A DNA stretch of 64,000 nucleotides. Origin: Arthrobacter sp. FW305-BF8. GTDB taxonomy: Bacteria > Actinomycetota > Actinomycetes > Actinomycetales > Micrococcaceae. The notes under the pieces are model-generated. The model had not been told where the DNA came from and did no database searches. It saw only the letters and a list, made by a program, of their open reading frames with translations. The position numbers were made by a program, and so were the translations under genes. How positions within the stretch are numbered: position 1 is the stretch's first letter; the number at the start of each line of letters is the position of its first letter. The stretch is from positions 1,116,001 to 1,180,000 of the forward strand of contig NZ_CP084561.1 of NCBI RefSeq assembly GCF_021789315.1. Reading direction: 5' to 3'. Shown here piece by piece: positions 41,921 to 50,512 of the stretch.

Positions 41921-43830
41921 GCATGGACGGCGTCGCCTGGCGCTCGCTATACAACATCACCCGGGCCAAGAGCGGCTCCCGGCCGTTCTCCAAGGAAACC
42001 CTGAAGCGCGTCATGGGCTTCGCCCGGCCGCACCGGGGACGGCTGATCGCGTTCGTGGTGGTCTCCGTTGCCATGGCCTTCCTGGCCGTGGCGACCCCGG
42101 TCCTCGCCGGCCAGGTGGTCAACACGATCGTTGCCCGCGCCGATGCCGGCGAGGTGGTCCGGCTGGCGGCCCTGATCGCCGGCGTGGCGGTGGCTGAGGC
42201 AGCCCTGGGCATGGTGAGCCGCTGGCTGTCCTCCACCATCGGCGAGGGCGTCATCGTGGACCTCCGCACCAAGGTGTTCGACCACGTCCAGAGAATGCCC
42301 ATCGCGTTCTTCACCCGGACCCGCACCGGCGCGCTGGTCAGCCGCCTGAACAACGACGTCATCGGCGCGCAGTCCGCGTTCGCCGGAACCCTGTCCGGCG
42401 TGGTCAGCAACGTGGTGGCCCTCATCCTCACCCTCGTGGTGATGCTGAATACCTCCTGGCTGGTCACCGTGCTGGCCATGATCCTGCTGCCGATCTTCCT
42501 CATCCCCGCCCGGCGGATGGGCTCCCGGCTGGCGGACCTGCGGCGCGAGGCGGCCGAGCACAACGCCGCCATGGGCACCCAGATGACCGAGCGCTTCTCC
42601 GCCCCCGGCGCCACCCTGGTCAAGCTGTTTGGCCGGCCCGACGAGGAATCCCGCGAGTTCGCGCTTCGCGCCGGCCGGGTCCGCGATATCGGCGTGCGGA
42701 CAGCCATGCTCCAGTTCACGTTCGTGACCGCGCTGACGCTCGTCTCCGCCCTGGCCCTCGCCCTGGTCTACGGCCTGGGCGGCTGGCTGGCGATCGGCGG
42801 CCAGCTCGCGCCCGGCGACGTCGTGGTGCTGGCGCTGCTGCTCACCCGCCTCTACGCGCCGCTCACCGCGCTGTCCAACGCCCGCGTGGAGATCATGAGC
42901 GCCCTGGTCAGCTTTGAACGGGTCTTCGAAATCCTGGACCTCGAGCCCCTCATCCAGGAAAAGCCGGGTGCGCTGGCCGTCCCGCCCGGTCCGGTGGCCG
43001 TGGAGTTCGACGACGTGCGCTTTTCCTACCCCTCGGCGGACAAAGTCTCTCTGGCCTCGCTGGAGGAGGTCTCCACGCTGGACACGCGCGGCGGCGAGGA
43101 AGTGCTGCACGGCATCAGCTTCCGGGTGGAACCCGGGCAGACCGTTGCCCTCGTGGGGTCCTCCGGCGCCGGCAAGTCCACAGTGGCCCAGCTGCTGTCC
43201 CGGCTGTACGACGTCGATTCCGGCGCCGTGCGCCTCGGCGGCACCGCCCCGGCCTCCGGCCTGGACGTGCGCGACCTGACCTTCGATTCCATCCGCGCCA
43301 CCCTGGGCATGGTCACCCAGGACGGGCACCTGTTCCATGAAACCATCGCCTCCAACCTCAGGCTGGCCCGCCCCGAAGCCACCGACGAGGACATGTGGGC
43401 CGTGCTGCGCCAGGCCCGGCTCGAAGCCATGATCCGTTCCCTTCCCGACGGCCTGGAAACCGTGGTGGGGGAGCGCGGCTACCGGCTCTCCGGCGGCGAA
43501 CGCCAGCGGCTCACCATCGCCCGGCTGCTGATAGCCCAGCCCCGGGTGGTCATCCTCGACGAGGCCACGGCCGCCCTGGACTCCACCAACGAGGCCGCCG
43601 TGCAGGCGGCGCTGGGCGCGGCGCTGGAAGGACGCACCGCCGTCGTCATTGCCCACCGGCTCTCGACGATCCGCGCGGCCGACGCCATCCTGGTGGTGGA
43701 GGACGGCCGGATTGTGGAGCGCGGAACCCACACCGAGCTGCTGGCCGCGGACGGCCGCTACGCGGAGCTGTACCGGACCCAGTTCGCCGAGGCCACGGCC
43801 GTGGCGGAGGAAGCGGTGCCGGAGTACTGA
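41917..43830 (+). CDS. ABC exporter, fused membrane and ATPase domains
   Basis: A 637-aa half-transporter of the MsbA/LmrA type. A six-helix membrane domain (residues about 45-340) contains RMPIAFFTRTRTGALVSRLN and the coupling segment. The ATPase domain has VGSSGAGKSTVAQLLS (Walker A), LSGGERQRLTIARLL (signature) and VVILDEATAALDS (Walker B). An 18-residue insert (LASLEEVSTLDTRGGEEVL) precedes Walker A. ATG 41917 overlaps the ABC-F gene by four bases. It likely exports a hydrophobic compound or drug; the substrate is unknown. Confidence 0.92.
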   Translation: MSMDGVAWRSLYNITRAKSGSRPFSKETLKRVMGFARPHRGRLIAFVVVSVAMAFLAVATPVLAGQVVNTIVARADAGEVVRLAALIAGVAVAEAALGMVSRWLSSTIGEGVIVDLRTKVFDHVQRMPIAFFTRTRTGALVSRLNNDVIGAQSAFAGTLSGVVSNVVALILTLVVMLNTSWLVTVLAMILLPIFLIPARRMGSRLADLRREAAEHNAAMGTQMTERFSAPGATLVKLFGRPDEESREFALRAGRVRDIGVRTAMLQFTFVTALTLVSALALALVYGLGGWLAIGGQLAPGDVVVLALLLTRLYAPLTALSNARVEIMSALVSFERVFEILDLEPLIQEKPGALAVPPGPVAVEFDDVRFSYPSADKVSLASLEEVSTLDTRGGEEVLHGISFRVEPGQTVALVGSSGAGKSTVAQLLSRLYDVDSGAVRLGGTAPASGLDVRDLTFDSIRATLGMVTQDGHLFHETIASNLRLARPEATDEDMWAVLRQARLEAMIRSLPDGLETVVGERGYRLSGGERQRLTIARLLIAQPRVVILDEATAALDSTNEAAVQAALGAALEGRTAVVIAHRLSTIRAADAILVVEDGRIVERGTHTELLAADGRYAELYRTQFAEATAVAEEAVPEY

Positions 43831-43856
43831 CCGGCCACCGGCGCCTGGAGCCGTGA

Positions 43857-46742
43857 CTACCGGAAGATGTTGTAACTGCCCCAGCCGGCGCTGATGATGG
43901 TTCGTGTACCCATGATTCCCTTGCTGAAGGGATAGTGGGCTAGCCGGCCGTCGGTCAGCCGGGTGATGAGTCCGTGGCCGCCGGGGCGGAACCCCGTCAC
44001 CTCGGTAATGCTGTTGATGGTGTTCCAGCCGCCGCCAAGGCGCCGTCGGGTTTCTGGGATGAAGCTGCCTGCTCCATTCGAGCGGTACAGGATGAGGTTC
44101 CCGTCGCCGCGTTTGGCGATGACGTCCTGTTTCCCGTCCTGATCGTAGTCCGCCATGGTGAGGTACAGGCCGCGCCATCCCGCTCCGGTCCGGACACGGG
44201 GACTCAGGCCTTTTCCGGCACTGTTGCCGTAGTACCACAACGTCCCGGCAGCGTCATAGGCGAGGATGCCCGGGTACTTGTCGGTGCTCCGCCAGCGGCC
44301 GATCGTCACGTGGTAGGTGCTCCATCCTGCGCTGAGGACCTGGGGAGGGGCGAATCCTCCATTGGGCTTTCCGGGGTAAAAGATCATCCTTCCGTCTTTC
44401 CACTGCGCCATGATGTCGAACATGCCGTCGGTGTTCCAGTCGGTCACGAACCCCTTCGACAGCCCTGACCAGCCTGCACCGATCCTTTCCCGGGGCTGCA
44501 GGCCGCCCGTACCGTTTGGATGGTAGTTCCACAGGACCCCATCGGAGGCGACAGCCAGGGTGTCAGCGTCGCTGCCGATGGTTGGGCGGGAGGCAAGGAC
44601 GGACGCCGGGGCGCCGATCGCGATGGTTGCCGCGACGCTGGGCACTCCGGCGGCGTCCAGCGCAAACAGCAGGTAGTTGCCTGGGACAAGCACGCCGGTA
44701 TCCGCCGGCAGCTTCAGCGACGCGGTGTTGCCGGATATCCCAGTTGCATTCAGGGGGATGCGCCGCTGATCAGTGTTCACGGCGTGAGTCGCCGAACCCA
44801 TCCGCATCAGGGAGAACTCAGTGACCGGTGCCGCGGTGGTCACGGAAATGGTGCTGCCGGTAGTGGCGGTGGTGGGGGCGGTGACAATTTTCGGGCGGGC
44901 GCGCGGGCTGCCGTCCGCGTTCAGCAGGTAGGGCGGCGTGAAAATCTCTCCGTCCAGGTGGTTGGTCGTGCAGCTGCCGCACAGTCCGCCACCGCCGACG
45001 AAGACCCTGCCATCCGGGAGTAACAGCGCGACGCTGTGATAGGTCCGGGGAATGGCCATCGGGGCCAGCGTTGTCCACTGCCCGGTGGCGGGGTTCCAGA
45101 TTTCCGGGGCCATCCTGGCGTCAGTGTCGGTGAACGGAACAGGATTCCCCTGGCCTCCGACCACGAGCACCTGGCCGTCGGGAAGGGCTACACCGTTCGC
45201 GAACGACCGGGTGACGGCCATGTCGGCGGTCCGGGCCACGGTGACCCCGGCGTTGATGTCGATGGTGTACGCGCGGGCTGTGGCAATGCTGTTCTCCTGG
45301 ACGGGCGCCCCGCCCACGGTGAGGATCTTGCCGATGTCGTACATGACGGCGTCGCCGCTCATCGCGTCAGCGCTGTCTGACCGCGGGCCTGCCGGGCTGA
45401 TGCTTCCGGACCCCGCGGTGGTGATCCAGTTCATCCGGCGGCTCGGCCCGGCGTGGAACACCCGGCCACCGGGCGCGGCAAACAACCACGGATGGTTGTC
45501 CGCGCGGTAGCTGCCGAGAGGATCGGCGGTCAGGATGCTGTTCACCAGCACATTCGGCAGCGTCCGCCAGCCGCTGGCGGCCGACCACACCTCGCCGTGC
45601 TTGTTGCCGATGCCACCGGACCATGAACCTCCGATGGTGAACACCTCACCGGCCGATGTGGTCACGCTGGAGTGATAGCCACGGGCGATCTTCATGGCCG
45701 GCCCCGCGGTCCATGTGTCCGTCGCCGGGTTGTAAAGGCTGGTTTTTGTGCTGTTGGAACCGCCCGTGACCATGAGTTGCCCGTCGGGAAGCAGCGAGGT
45801 CCCGGGGCAGAACATGTCGTGTCCGGTGTTGGATACCTCGCTCTGGCTCACGGCACCGGTGGCGAGATCCAGGATGGAAGTCTGGGTGTAGCCCGGCGCG
45901 CCGCCGAACGTGGTGGCGGAGTAGGCGGACCATGTCAGCAACCGGTTCCCGGGCAAGAGTGCGGCCGCGGTGGGCACCAGCGGAAAGTTGATCGTCGGAC
46001 CCCAGGACCCCAGTGACTCGTCCGACTGTACTGACTCGCTCGCCAGCGGCGCCTTGACCGCAGCCGGCATGCCCGCAACTGGCGGGGCCGCGGCCGGTGG
46101 GGCCGCTGCCGGCGGGGCCGCGGCGTTGCCGGCACTTTCGCCCAACAAATTGATCTCCGCGGCGCTGCTCCAAGGTCCACGTCCGCCCGTTTCGGTCATG
46201 GCTTGCAGCCGCACGTAGCGGGCCTGTACTGCTGCGAACGTCACGCTTTTCTCCGCACTGGTGTCCGCCCAGGTGCCGCGGGCCACCGGAGGGGCCCACA
46301 GGGCGCCGTCGGTACTAACCGTGATCTCGAAGCTGCCGATCCTTCCGTCCGGGCTGTCGGCACGCGGGAGATAGCGGAACCCAGAGATCGTTTGCACCGC
46401 GCCGGTGTCGATCGTGATGCTGTGCGGCAAGGCAGCGGCGGTCTCAGTCCCACCGCTTTGCCAGTACGTGGCGGCGTCGCCGTCCAGAACGTGGGCTGCC
46501 CGCCCGTTCCCGCCCGATGCCTGTTCGTCACTGGCCGTCACCGTCCACCCGCTCCGGGGCAGCGAAGGCGGGGCAGCCTCGAGCGCGGCGGCTGGCAGCG
46601 CGGCGATGTGGATGTGTGGGCCGGTGGCATGTGCTCCAATTGCGTGTGACCCTGTTGCGCTCGGAGAGCCGTGCGGAGCCACCGCCACGTACCCCGTGAT
46701 CAGGAGCAGCGCGACCGTGACAGCTGACCCAAGCCGATGCAT
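43857..46742 (-). CDS. Secreted galactose oxidase-type copper radical oxidase
   Basis: A 961-aa exported enzyme that should oxidise a primary alcohol (for galactose oxidase, the sugar C6) to an aldehyde with release of H2O2. Domains: signal segment 1-25; F5/8-type-C (CBM32-like) about 55-205; seven-bladed Kelch propeller about 230-600; E-set domain about 610-710; FG-GAP/VCBS-like tail about 720-961. Catalytic residues by alignment in mind to Fusarium galactose oxidase: Cys312 and Tyr356 (44 apart, as C228/Y272), Trp374 (as W290), Tyr568-His569 (Y495/H496) and His653 (H581). The substrate Arg is in YRADNHPW. Bacterial members with this full set are uncommon. The tail is an addition; it may bind cell-wall glycans. 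Confidence 0.92.
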   Translation of the reverse strand: MHRLGSAVTVALLLITGYVAVAPHGSPSATGSHAIGAHATGPHIHIAALPAAALEAAPPSLPRSGWTVTASDEQASGGNGRAAHVLDGDAATYWQSGGTETAAALPHSITIDTGAVQTISGFRYLPRADSPDGRIGSFEITVSTDGALWAPPVARGTWADTSAEKSVTFAAVQARYVRLQAMTETGGRGPWSSAAEINLLGESAGNAAAPPAAAPPAAAPPVAGMPAAVKAPLASESVQSDESLGSWGPTINFPLVPTAAALLPGNRLLTWSAYSATTFGGAPGYTQTSILDLATGAVSQSEVSNTGHDMFCPGTSLLPDGQLMVTGGSNSTKTSLYNPATDTWTAGPAMKIARGYHSSVTTSAGEVFTIGGSWSGGIGNKHGEVWSAASGWRTLPNVLVNSILTADPLGSYRADNHPWLFAAPGGRVFHAGPSRRMNWITTAGSGSISPAGPRSDSADAMSGDAVMYDIGKILTVGGAPVQENSIATARAYTIDINAGVTVARTADMAVTRSFANGVALPDGQVLVVGGQGNPVPFTDTDARMAPEIWNPATGQWTTLAPMAIPRTYHSVALLLPDGRVFVGGGGLCGSCTTNHLDGEIFTPPYLLNADGSPRARPKIVTAPTTATTGSTISVTTAAPVTEFSLMRMGSATHAVNTDQRRIPLNATGISGNTASLKLPADTGVLVPGNYLLFALDAAGVPSVAATIAIGAPASVLASRPTIGSDADTLAVASDGVLWNYHPNGTGGLQPRERIGAGWSGLSKGFVTDWNTDGMFDIMAQWKDGRMIFYPGKPNGGFAPPQVLSAGWSTYHVTIGRWRSTDKYPGILAYDAAGTLWYYGNSAGKGLSPRVRTGAGWRGLYLTMADYDQDGKQDVIAKRGDGNLILYRSNGAGSFIPETRRRLGGGWNTINSITEVTGFRPGGHGLITRLTDGRLAHYPFSKGIMGTRTIISAGWGSYNIFR

Positions 46743-46867
46743 GCGCGCCTCCGTCCGGCTCCATTGACCGATGACAGGAGAAAGGCTAGAGGGGGTGGCT
46801 TGCAAAAACCTTGGCCCCCAACAAGGGCCGGGGGCGTCCGCATCGAAGGTAGCGGTCCCGCTGCGGT

Positions 46868-46906
46868 CCTCGAAACCAGGGCGGGGCCCTCGAAAGCAGG
46901 GCGGGG
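46868..46906. repeat. 20-bp-period direct repeat
   Basis: CCTCGAAACCAGGGCGGGG (46868-46886) is repeated at 46888-46906 with one change, between the NUDIX stop and the galactose oxidase start. It could be a binding-site pair or simple duplication. Confidence 0.8.
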
Positions 46907-46910
46907 AACT

Positions 46911-47333
46911 CTAGGAGCGGGCTGCGCCCCGGGCGTCTGGCGGCGCCAGCGCCGGCAGTATGTGGTCCGTGAGCAGCGGTGCGAGGTCGCCGGGCCACTC
47001 CGCCGCGAGGTCCAGCCACCGGATCTCGGCGATCTCAGCGGAGGGGTGAGCCACCCAGGTGCCCGGCGCCGTGAAGACGGTGGCCTCGATCTCCGTAGCC
47101 GCCTCGTTGGCGGCGTCGGCCAGCCAGACGCCCATCAGGGTAAGTTCGCGGGGATCGACGATGATGCCGACTTCCTCCTGCAGCTCCCGGGCGGCGGCCT
47201 GCACCGCGGTCTCGCCGGGCTCGGGCTTGCCGCCGGGGTGCATGAACTTGTCCGTGCCGCGCTTGCGGACGGTCAGGAGCCGGCCCGCGGCGTCGTAGAC
47301 ACACACGGCGGAGACGATGATGCGCGGATTCAC
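46911..47333 (-). CDS. NUDIX hydrolase
   Basis: A 140-aa NUDIX protein. The Nudix box is complete: GGKPEPGETAVQAAARELQE followed by EVGI (G-x5-E-x7-REUXEEXGU, with Leu-Gln-Glu-Glu). It hydrolyses a nucleoside diphosphate linked to some moiety; the substrate is unknown. RKRGTDKFMHPGG resembles MutT-like members. ATG 47333 overlaps the stop of the DUF6314 gene by four bases (ATGA), so the two are coupled. Confidence 0.92.
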   Translation of the reverse strand: MNPRIIVSAVCVYDAAGRLLTVRKRGTDKFMHPGGKPEPGETAVQAAARELQEEVGIIVDPRELTLMGVWLADAANEAATEIEATVFTAPGTWVAHPSAEIAEIRWLDLAAEWPGDLAPLLTDHILPALAPPDARGAARS

Positions 47334-47866
47334 GGCTTCGCGCCTAGCCCGTCCGCTGCCACCGTTGCCGGCAGCCGGCGCAGCACGGACTCCAGCAGCA
47401 GGTCCTTGCGCGGGCCCGTGACATCCCAGACGTAACTGAACCCGTCCTCGCCATGACGGACGTACGTGACCCGGTAAGTGTCAGGATCGCACCAGTGCCG
47501 GTCCTGACTGGCCTCCGGGGAGAAGCTCATCCGGTGGAACGGCCGGGCATCGGGAAACAGCATGTCCAGAGCGTCCGGCGTGTCCGCGGGCCGGAGCAGG
47601 TAATCGCGGGTGGCCGGCCCGGTGAAGGTGCCGCCGTCGGCAGCAGGCCAGACCACGGTCCCCTCCTCGTGGAAGCGGAGCCCGCCGTCGCCGTCCGGGG
47701 AAAAGATCACGACGCCGGTGAAAGTCCCCCGGGTGCCCGCAGCCCGGTCCAGCATGGTCCGCTCCACGGCCCAGCGGCCTGCCAGCGGAAGGTCGGGGGA
47801 GGAGGGGGCCGCCGGCGTTGTACCCAGCAGATAGTCGCGGAGCCCGGAGGGGTGCTGCAGATTCAA
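47330..47866 (-). CDS. DUF6314 protein
   Basis: A 178-aa soluble protein matching DUF6314: GRWAVERTMLDRAAGTRGTF, FHEEGTVVWPAADGGTFTGP, FHRMSFSPEASQDRHWCDPD and TYRVTYVRHGEDGFSYVWDV. The beta-rich pattern suggests a lipocalin-like barrel; function unknown. The only plausible start is TTG 47866, one base from the 3' end of tRNA-Arg, which leaves no room for a separate promoter or ribosome site. The gene is probably read on the tRNA transcript and released by tRNA processing. Overlap with NUDIX indicates an operon. Confidence 0.85.
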   Translation of the reverse strand: MNLQHPSGLRDYLLGTTPAAPSSPDLPLAGRWAVERTMLDRAAGTRGTFTGVVIFSPDGDGGLRFHEEGTVVWPAADGGTFTGPATRDYLLRPADTPDALDMLFPDARPFHRMSFSPEASQDRHWCDPDTYRVTYVRHGEDGFSYVWDVTGPRKDLLLESVLRRLPATVAADGLGAKP

Positions 47867-47867
47867 G

Positions 47868-47940
47868 TGCCCTCGATTGGAATCGAACCAACGACACCGG
47901 CTTTAGGAGAGCCGTGCTCTATCCACTGAGCTACGAGGGC
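47868..47940 (-). tRNA. tRNA-Arg (anticodon CCT)
   Basis: A 73-nt cloverleaf on the minus strand. Acceptor GCCCTCG pairs with CGAGGGC and the discriminator is A at 47868. D arm starts TAGCTCAGTGGATAGAGCA, anticodon stem-loop is CGGCT-CTCCTAA-AGCCG, and the T arm holds GGTTCGATTCC. CCT reads AGG codons. The 3' CCA is not encoded. It lies directly upstream of the DUF6314-NUDIX genes on the same strand. Confidence 0.97.
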
Positions 47941-48026
47941 GGGTGCCCGCCGCGGCCGGTTTTTGACCGGCCCGTTCGGGCACGCTTACAAGCATACAAG
48001 GTGGCGGCGGGTACTACGCTCTTGGC

Positions 48027-48809
48027 ATGGCCGCCGCAGCTGAAGTCCCCACCGCCCGGGCAACGTTCCTGCCAGACACCGCCTCCACACGGCAATACAT
48101 CGGGGCATGGGCGGTGCTCAGCGTGGTCCAGTATTTCATGGCGGAGGCGGCGGTCATCGGCGCCTGGGCCGGACCAGAGCCCTACAGCCGGCGGACCGGC
48201 CTCATCAGCGACCTGGGTGCCGTCACCTGCGGGCTCTACGGCGGCCGAAGCATCTGTTCGCCGCTGCACGTGCTGATGAACGTCTCCTTCGTGGTTCAGG
48301 GACTCGGCATGCTGCTGGGCGCGCTGCTGCTCAGCTCGGCGCTGCTGCGGGTGGCCGCCCGGGCCCGGGTGCAGGTCATGGCCAGCCATTCCGGGGAAGT
48401 GCCGTGGTACTCGGCGGTGGCGGCGCGGATCCTGACCGGGACCGCAGGCGTCGGCACGATCGTCGTGGGGCTGGTCCCTGAGGACCTGGAGTCCGGCTGG
48501 CATTACGCGGGCGCCGTCATGTACTTCATCGCCGGCTCCCTGGCGCTGCTGCTGCTCGGCGCCCTGTGGCTCCGGCAAACGCCGCTGGGCTGGTTTATTC
48601 TGGCCGCCGGCGGAGTGTCCGCGGCCGCCCTCGTCACGGCGGCCGTCACCGGCCTGGACGTTCCCGAGCCCGGAACCCTGGAACGGCTGATGGGCTACCC
48701 CATCACGATTGGCCTCGCGGCCGCCGGCCTGGTCATCGCCCAGCGTGTCCGGCAGGAACGGCAGGTTCGCAGGGCCTTCGCCCGGGCCCAGGCGGCCCGG
48801 AACGCCTAG
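48027..48809 (+). CDS. DUF998 membrane protein
   Basis: A 260-aa protein with six or so hydrophobic helices (AWAVLSVVQYFMAEAAVIGA, VLMNVSFVVQGLGMLLGALL and others). The DUF998 pattern is visible as YSRRTGLISDLGAVTCG and SPLHVLMN. No function is known for this family. The basic C-terminus (RQERQVRRAFARAQAARNA) is cytosolic. ATG 48027 begins 86 bp after the tRNA 5' end on the opposite strand. Confidence 0.85.
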   Translation: MAAAAEVPTARATFLPDTASTRQYIGAWAVLSVVQYFMAEAAVIGAWAGPEPYSRRTGLISDLGAVTCGLYGGRSICSPLHVLMNVSFVVQGLGMLLGALLLSSALLRVAARARVQVMASHSGEVPWYSAVAARILTGTAGVGTIVVGLVPEDLESGWHYAGAVMYFIAGSLALLLLGALWLRQTPLGWFILAAGGVSAAALVTAAVTGLDVPEPGTLERLMGYPITIGLAAAGLVIAQRVRQERQVRRAFARAQAARNA

Positions 48810-48832
48810 GCTCCCTGAGCCACCGGAAATGC

Positions 48833-49477
48833 CTAGGCTTCCTTCTGCAGACCCGCATTTTTCGGGGACCGGCGGCCCAGGAACACGGCGGCGCCGCCGG
48901 CGAGAAGACTGGCCACGAACAGTACCCAGCCGGCCACCGTGAGGCCCGACGCCAAGGCGACCTGGCCGGCGTCGAGGTTTACCGCAGCGATCATGGAATC
49001 AATGGTGACGTTGCCCCACAGCCGGACCACCACGAACACGAGCGGCAGCGCCCAGAGTGCCCAGCGCAGCGCCTTTTTTGCCACGTTGGTGCCGATCAGA
49101 AGCAGCCAGGTGAAGGCGAAGATCAGCGGAAACAGGGTGCCCGCCGTCTTATGCACGTAGTTGAGCTGGCCACGGGCGTCGGCGTCCAGGGCGCGGCGCA
49201 GCTGCTCGGCGTAGCCGGTGTCGAAGCCGCCGATCAGGGAATCGGGCATGGCCAGCCCGCCGGACAGCTGGGTGAGCTGGTTCAGCGTCAGCAGGTGGAC
49301 GTACCAGAACAGGAACAGGCTGGCCACTACGCCGGCAATGACAATCAGGGTGGCGTTGTTCTGGGCCTTCGCAGGAGACCGGTCTGTTCGGGGGTTGATC
49401 ACCGGCGGCAGGTGGTGCTGGGGTACTGCGGCCTTCGCGCCGTGCTTCTTGATCCGTTGTGCAGGTGTTTTGGCCAT
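48833..49477 (-). CDS. Four-helix membrane protein, unknown
   Basis: A 214-aa membrane protein with hydrophobic helices at about 44-64, 114-134, 140-160 and 180-202, a basic Lys/Arg N-terminus (MAKTPAQRIKKHGAKAAVPQ), and a loop with GGFDTGYAEQLRRAL. I do not recognise the family. ATG 49477 is chosen since the longer frame runs into the hisN promoter and a repeat. It converges with the DUF998 gene and diverges from the phosphatase gene. Confidence 0.75.
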   Translation of the reverse strand: MAKTPAQRIKKHGAKAAVPQHHLPPVINPRTDRSPAKAQNNATLIVIAGVVASLFLFWYVHLLTLNQLTQLSGGLAMPDSLIGGFDTGYAEQLRRALDADARGQLNYVHKTAGTLFPLIFAFTWLLLIGTNVAKKALRWALWALPLVFVVVRLWGNVTIDSMIAAVNLDAGQVALASGLTVAGWVLFVASLLAGGAAVFLGRRSPKNAGLQKEA

Positions 49478-49494
49478 GCGTCCATTATCGCCCG

Positions 49495-49532
49495 CTGTGC
49501 TCCGGCTCTGCTGTGCTCCGGCTCTGCTGTGC
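49495..49532. repeat. 16-bp tandem repeat in divergent promoter
   Basis: CTGTGCTCCGGCTCTG occurs twice exactly (49495-49510, 49511-49526) with a 6-bp partial third unit, within the 87-bp gap between the membrane protein gene and the phosphatase gene. Copy number may alter promoter spacing. Confidence 0.9.
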
Positions 49533-49564
49533 AGGGCCTGCCCGGCGCCGATAGGGTGGGAACC

Positions 49565-50413
49565 GTGACGGAACTGGGCAGACACAAACTGGGTAAACAC
49601 AGCGCCACCAACCTGAGCCCCGAGCTCGACGACTACGAGCTGGCGGCCGAACTGGTCCGCGAGGCCGGGCAGCTGGCGCTGCTGATGCGGCAGGGCGGCC
49701 TCGACGCCCAGCGCAAGACGTCCATCTCCGACGTCGTCACAGCCGCGGACCACGCGGCCGAAGCCTATGTGCTGGAGCAGCTTCAACGCTGCCGCCCGGA
49801 CGACGGCGTCCTCGGCGAAGAAGGCGCCGCGGTGCGCGGCAGTAGCGGGCGGACCTGGGTCATCGACCCGGTCGACGGCACCTACAACTTCCTGCAGGGC
49901 TCCACCTACTGGTGCTCAGCCATCGCCCTCAAGGACGAATCGGATGTGCTGCTCGGCGCCATCTTCCAGCCCGAGGAGGACAAGCTCTGGATCGGCGGCA
50001 AGCAGCACGCCACCACCCTCAACGGCGAACCCGTCACCACCTACAAGGAGGACGGAACCAACCGCAACGCCGCCGACCTCTCCCACCTTGGCGCCGGCAC
50101 GTACATCCACCCGCGGTGGCTCGCCGACCCGATGTGCGCCATGCCGTGGCACGCCGCCGCGACGTCGGCCGCAACGCTGCGTATGCTCGGGTCCGGCTCG
50201 TGCGACCTGGGGCGCGTCGCTGACGGGCAGCTTGGCTGCTGGTTCCAGCACAGCTGCCCCGAATGGGACTGGCTGCCCGGGAAGGCGATAGTGACGGCCG
50301 CCGGCGGCGTCGCCGGCACCGTTCACGTCAACGGCCTGGAATGGTTCATGGCGGGAGGAACGACGGCGGTGCACCAGTTGCGCGCCGCGCTTGAGTCAGG
50401 CTCTGTCGACTAG
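49565..50413 (+). CDS. hisN: Inositol-monophosphatase-family phosphatase (HisN-like)
   Basis: A 282-aa magnesium-dependent phosphatase. DHAAEAYVLEQL and VLGEEGAA (metal-binding Glu) are followed by WVIDPVDGTYNFLQGS (the DPxDGT signature) and WDWLPGKAIVTAAGG (the WDxxxG element). In actinobacteria this subfamily includes histidinol-phosphatase HisN as well as inositol- and PAP-phosphatases, so the substrate is uncertain. No other his gene is nearby. GTG 49565 is chosen; the frame is open much further upstream but overlaps the divergent gene. Confidence 0.8.
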   Translation: MTELGRHKLGKHSATNLSPELDDYELAAELVREAGQLALLMRQGGLDAQRKTSISDVVTAADHAAEAYVLEQLQRCRPDDGVLGEEGAAVRGSSGRTWVIDPVDGTYNFLQGSTYWCSAIALKDESDVLLGAIFQPEEDKLWIGGKQHATTLNGEPVTTYKEDGTNRNAADLSHLGAGTYIHPRWLADPMCAMPWHAAATSAATLRMLGSGSCDLGRVADGQLGCWFQHSCPEWDWLPGKAIVTAAGGVAGTVHVNGLEWFMAGGTTAVHQLRAALESGSVD

Positions 50414-50458
50414 CCTTCTTGCCCTTCGGTTCTCCCGGCGCCGGGGCTATCTGCCGGG

Positions 50459-50467
50459 TTATCCACA
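50459..50467 (+). promoter_or_regulatory. DnaA box upstream of pcrA
   Basis: TTATCCACA, a perfect DnaA-box consensus, 45 bp before the pcrA start. A -10-like TAGACT follows at 50497-50502, ten bases before the ATG, so the box sits at about the -50 position of a possible leaderless promoter. A chance 9-mer is possible but unlikely in a 100-bp GC-rich promoter. Confidence 0.55.
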
Positions 50468-50512
50468 GGGCGGAATCCGGTGTCAGTCCCACCGCCTAGA
50501 CTTGTAGTCACC

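Noticed and set aside
41947..44238. 763-codon open frame antisense to the ABC exporter
   Set aside because: It is a shadow of the exporter and galactose oxidase genes; composition is Gly/Gln/His-rich without domain signals.
48566..49564. Upstream extension of the hisN-like reading frame
   Set aside because: It would overlap two other genes and a tandem repeat, and the family N-terminus fits GTG 49565.
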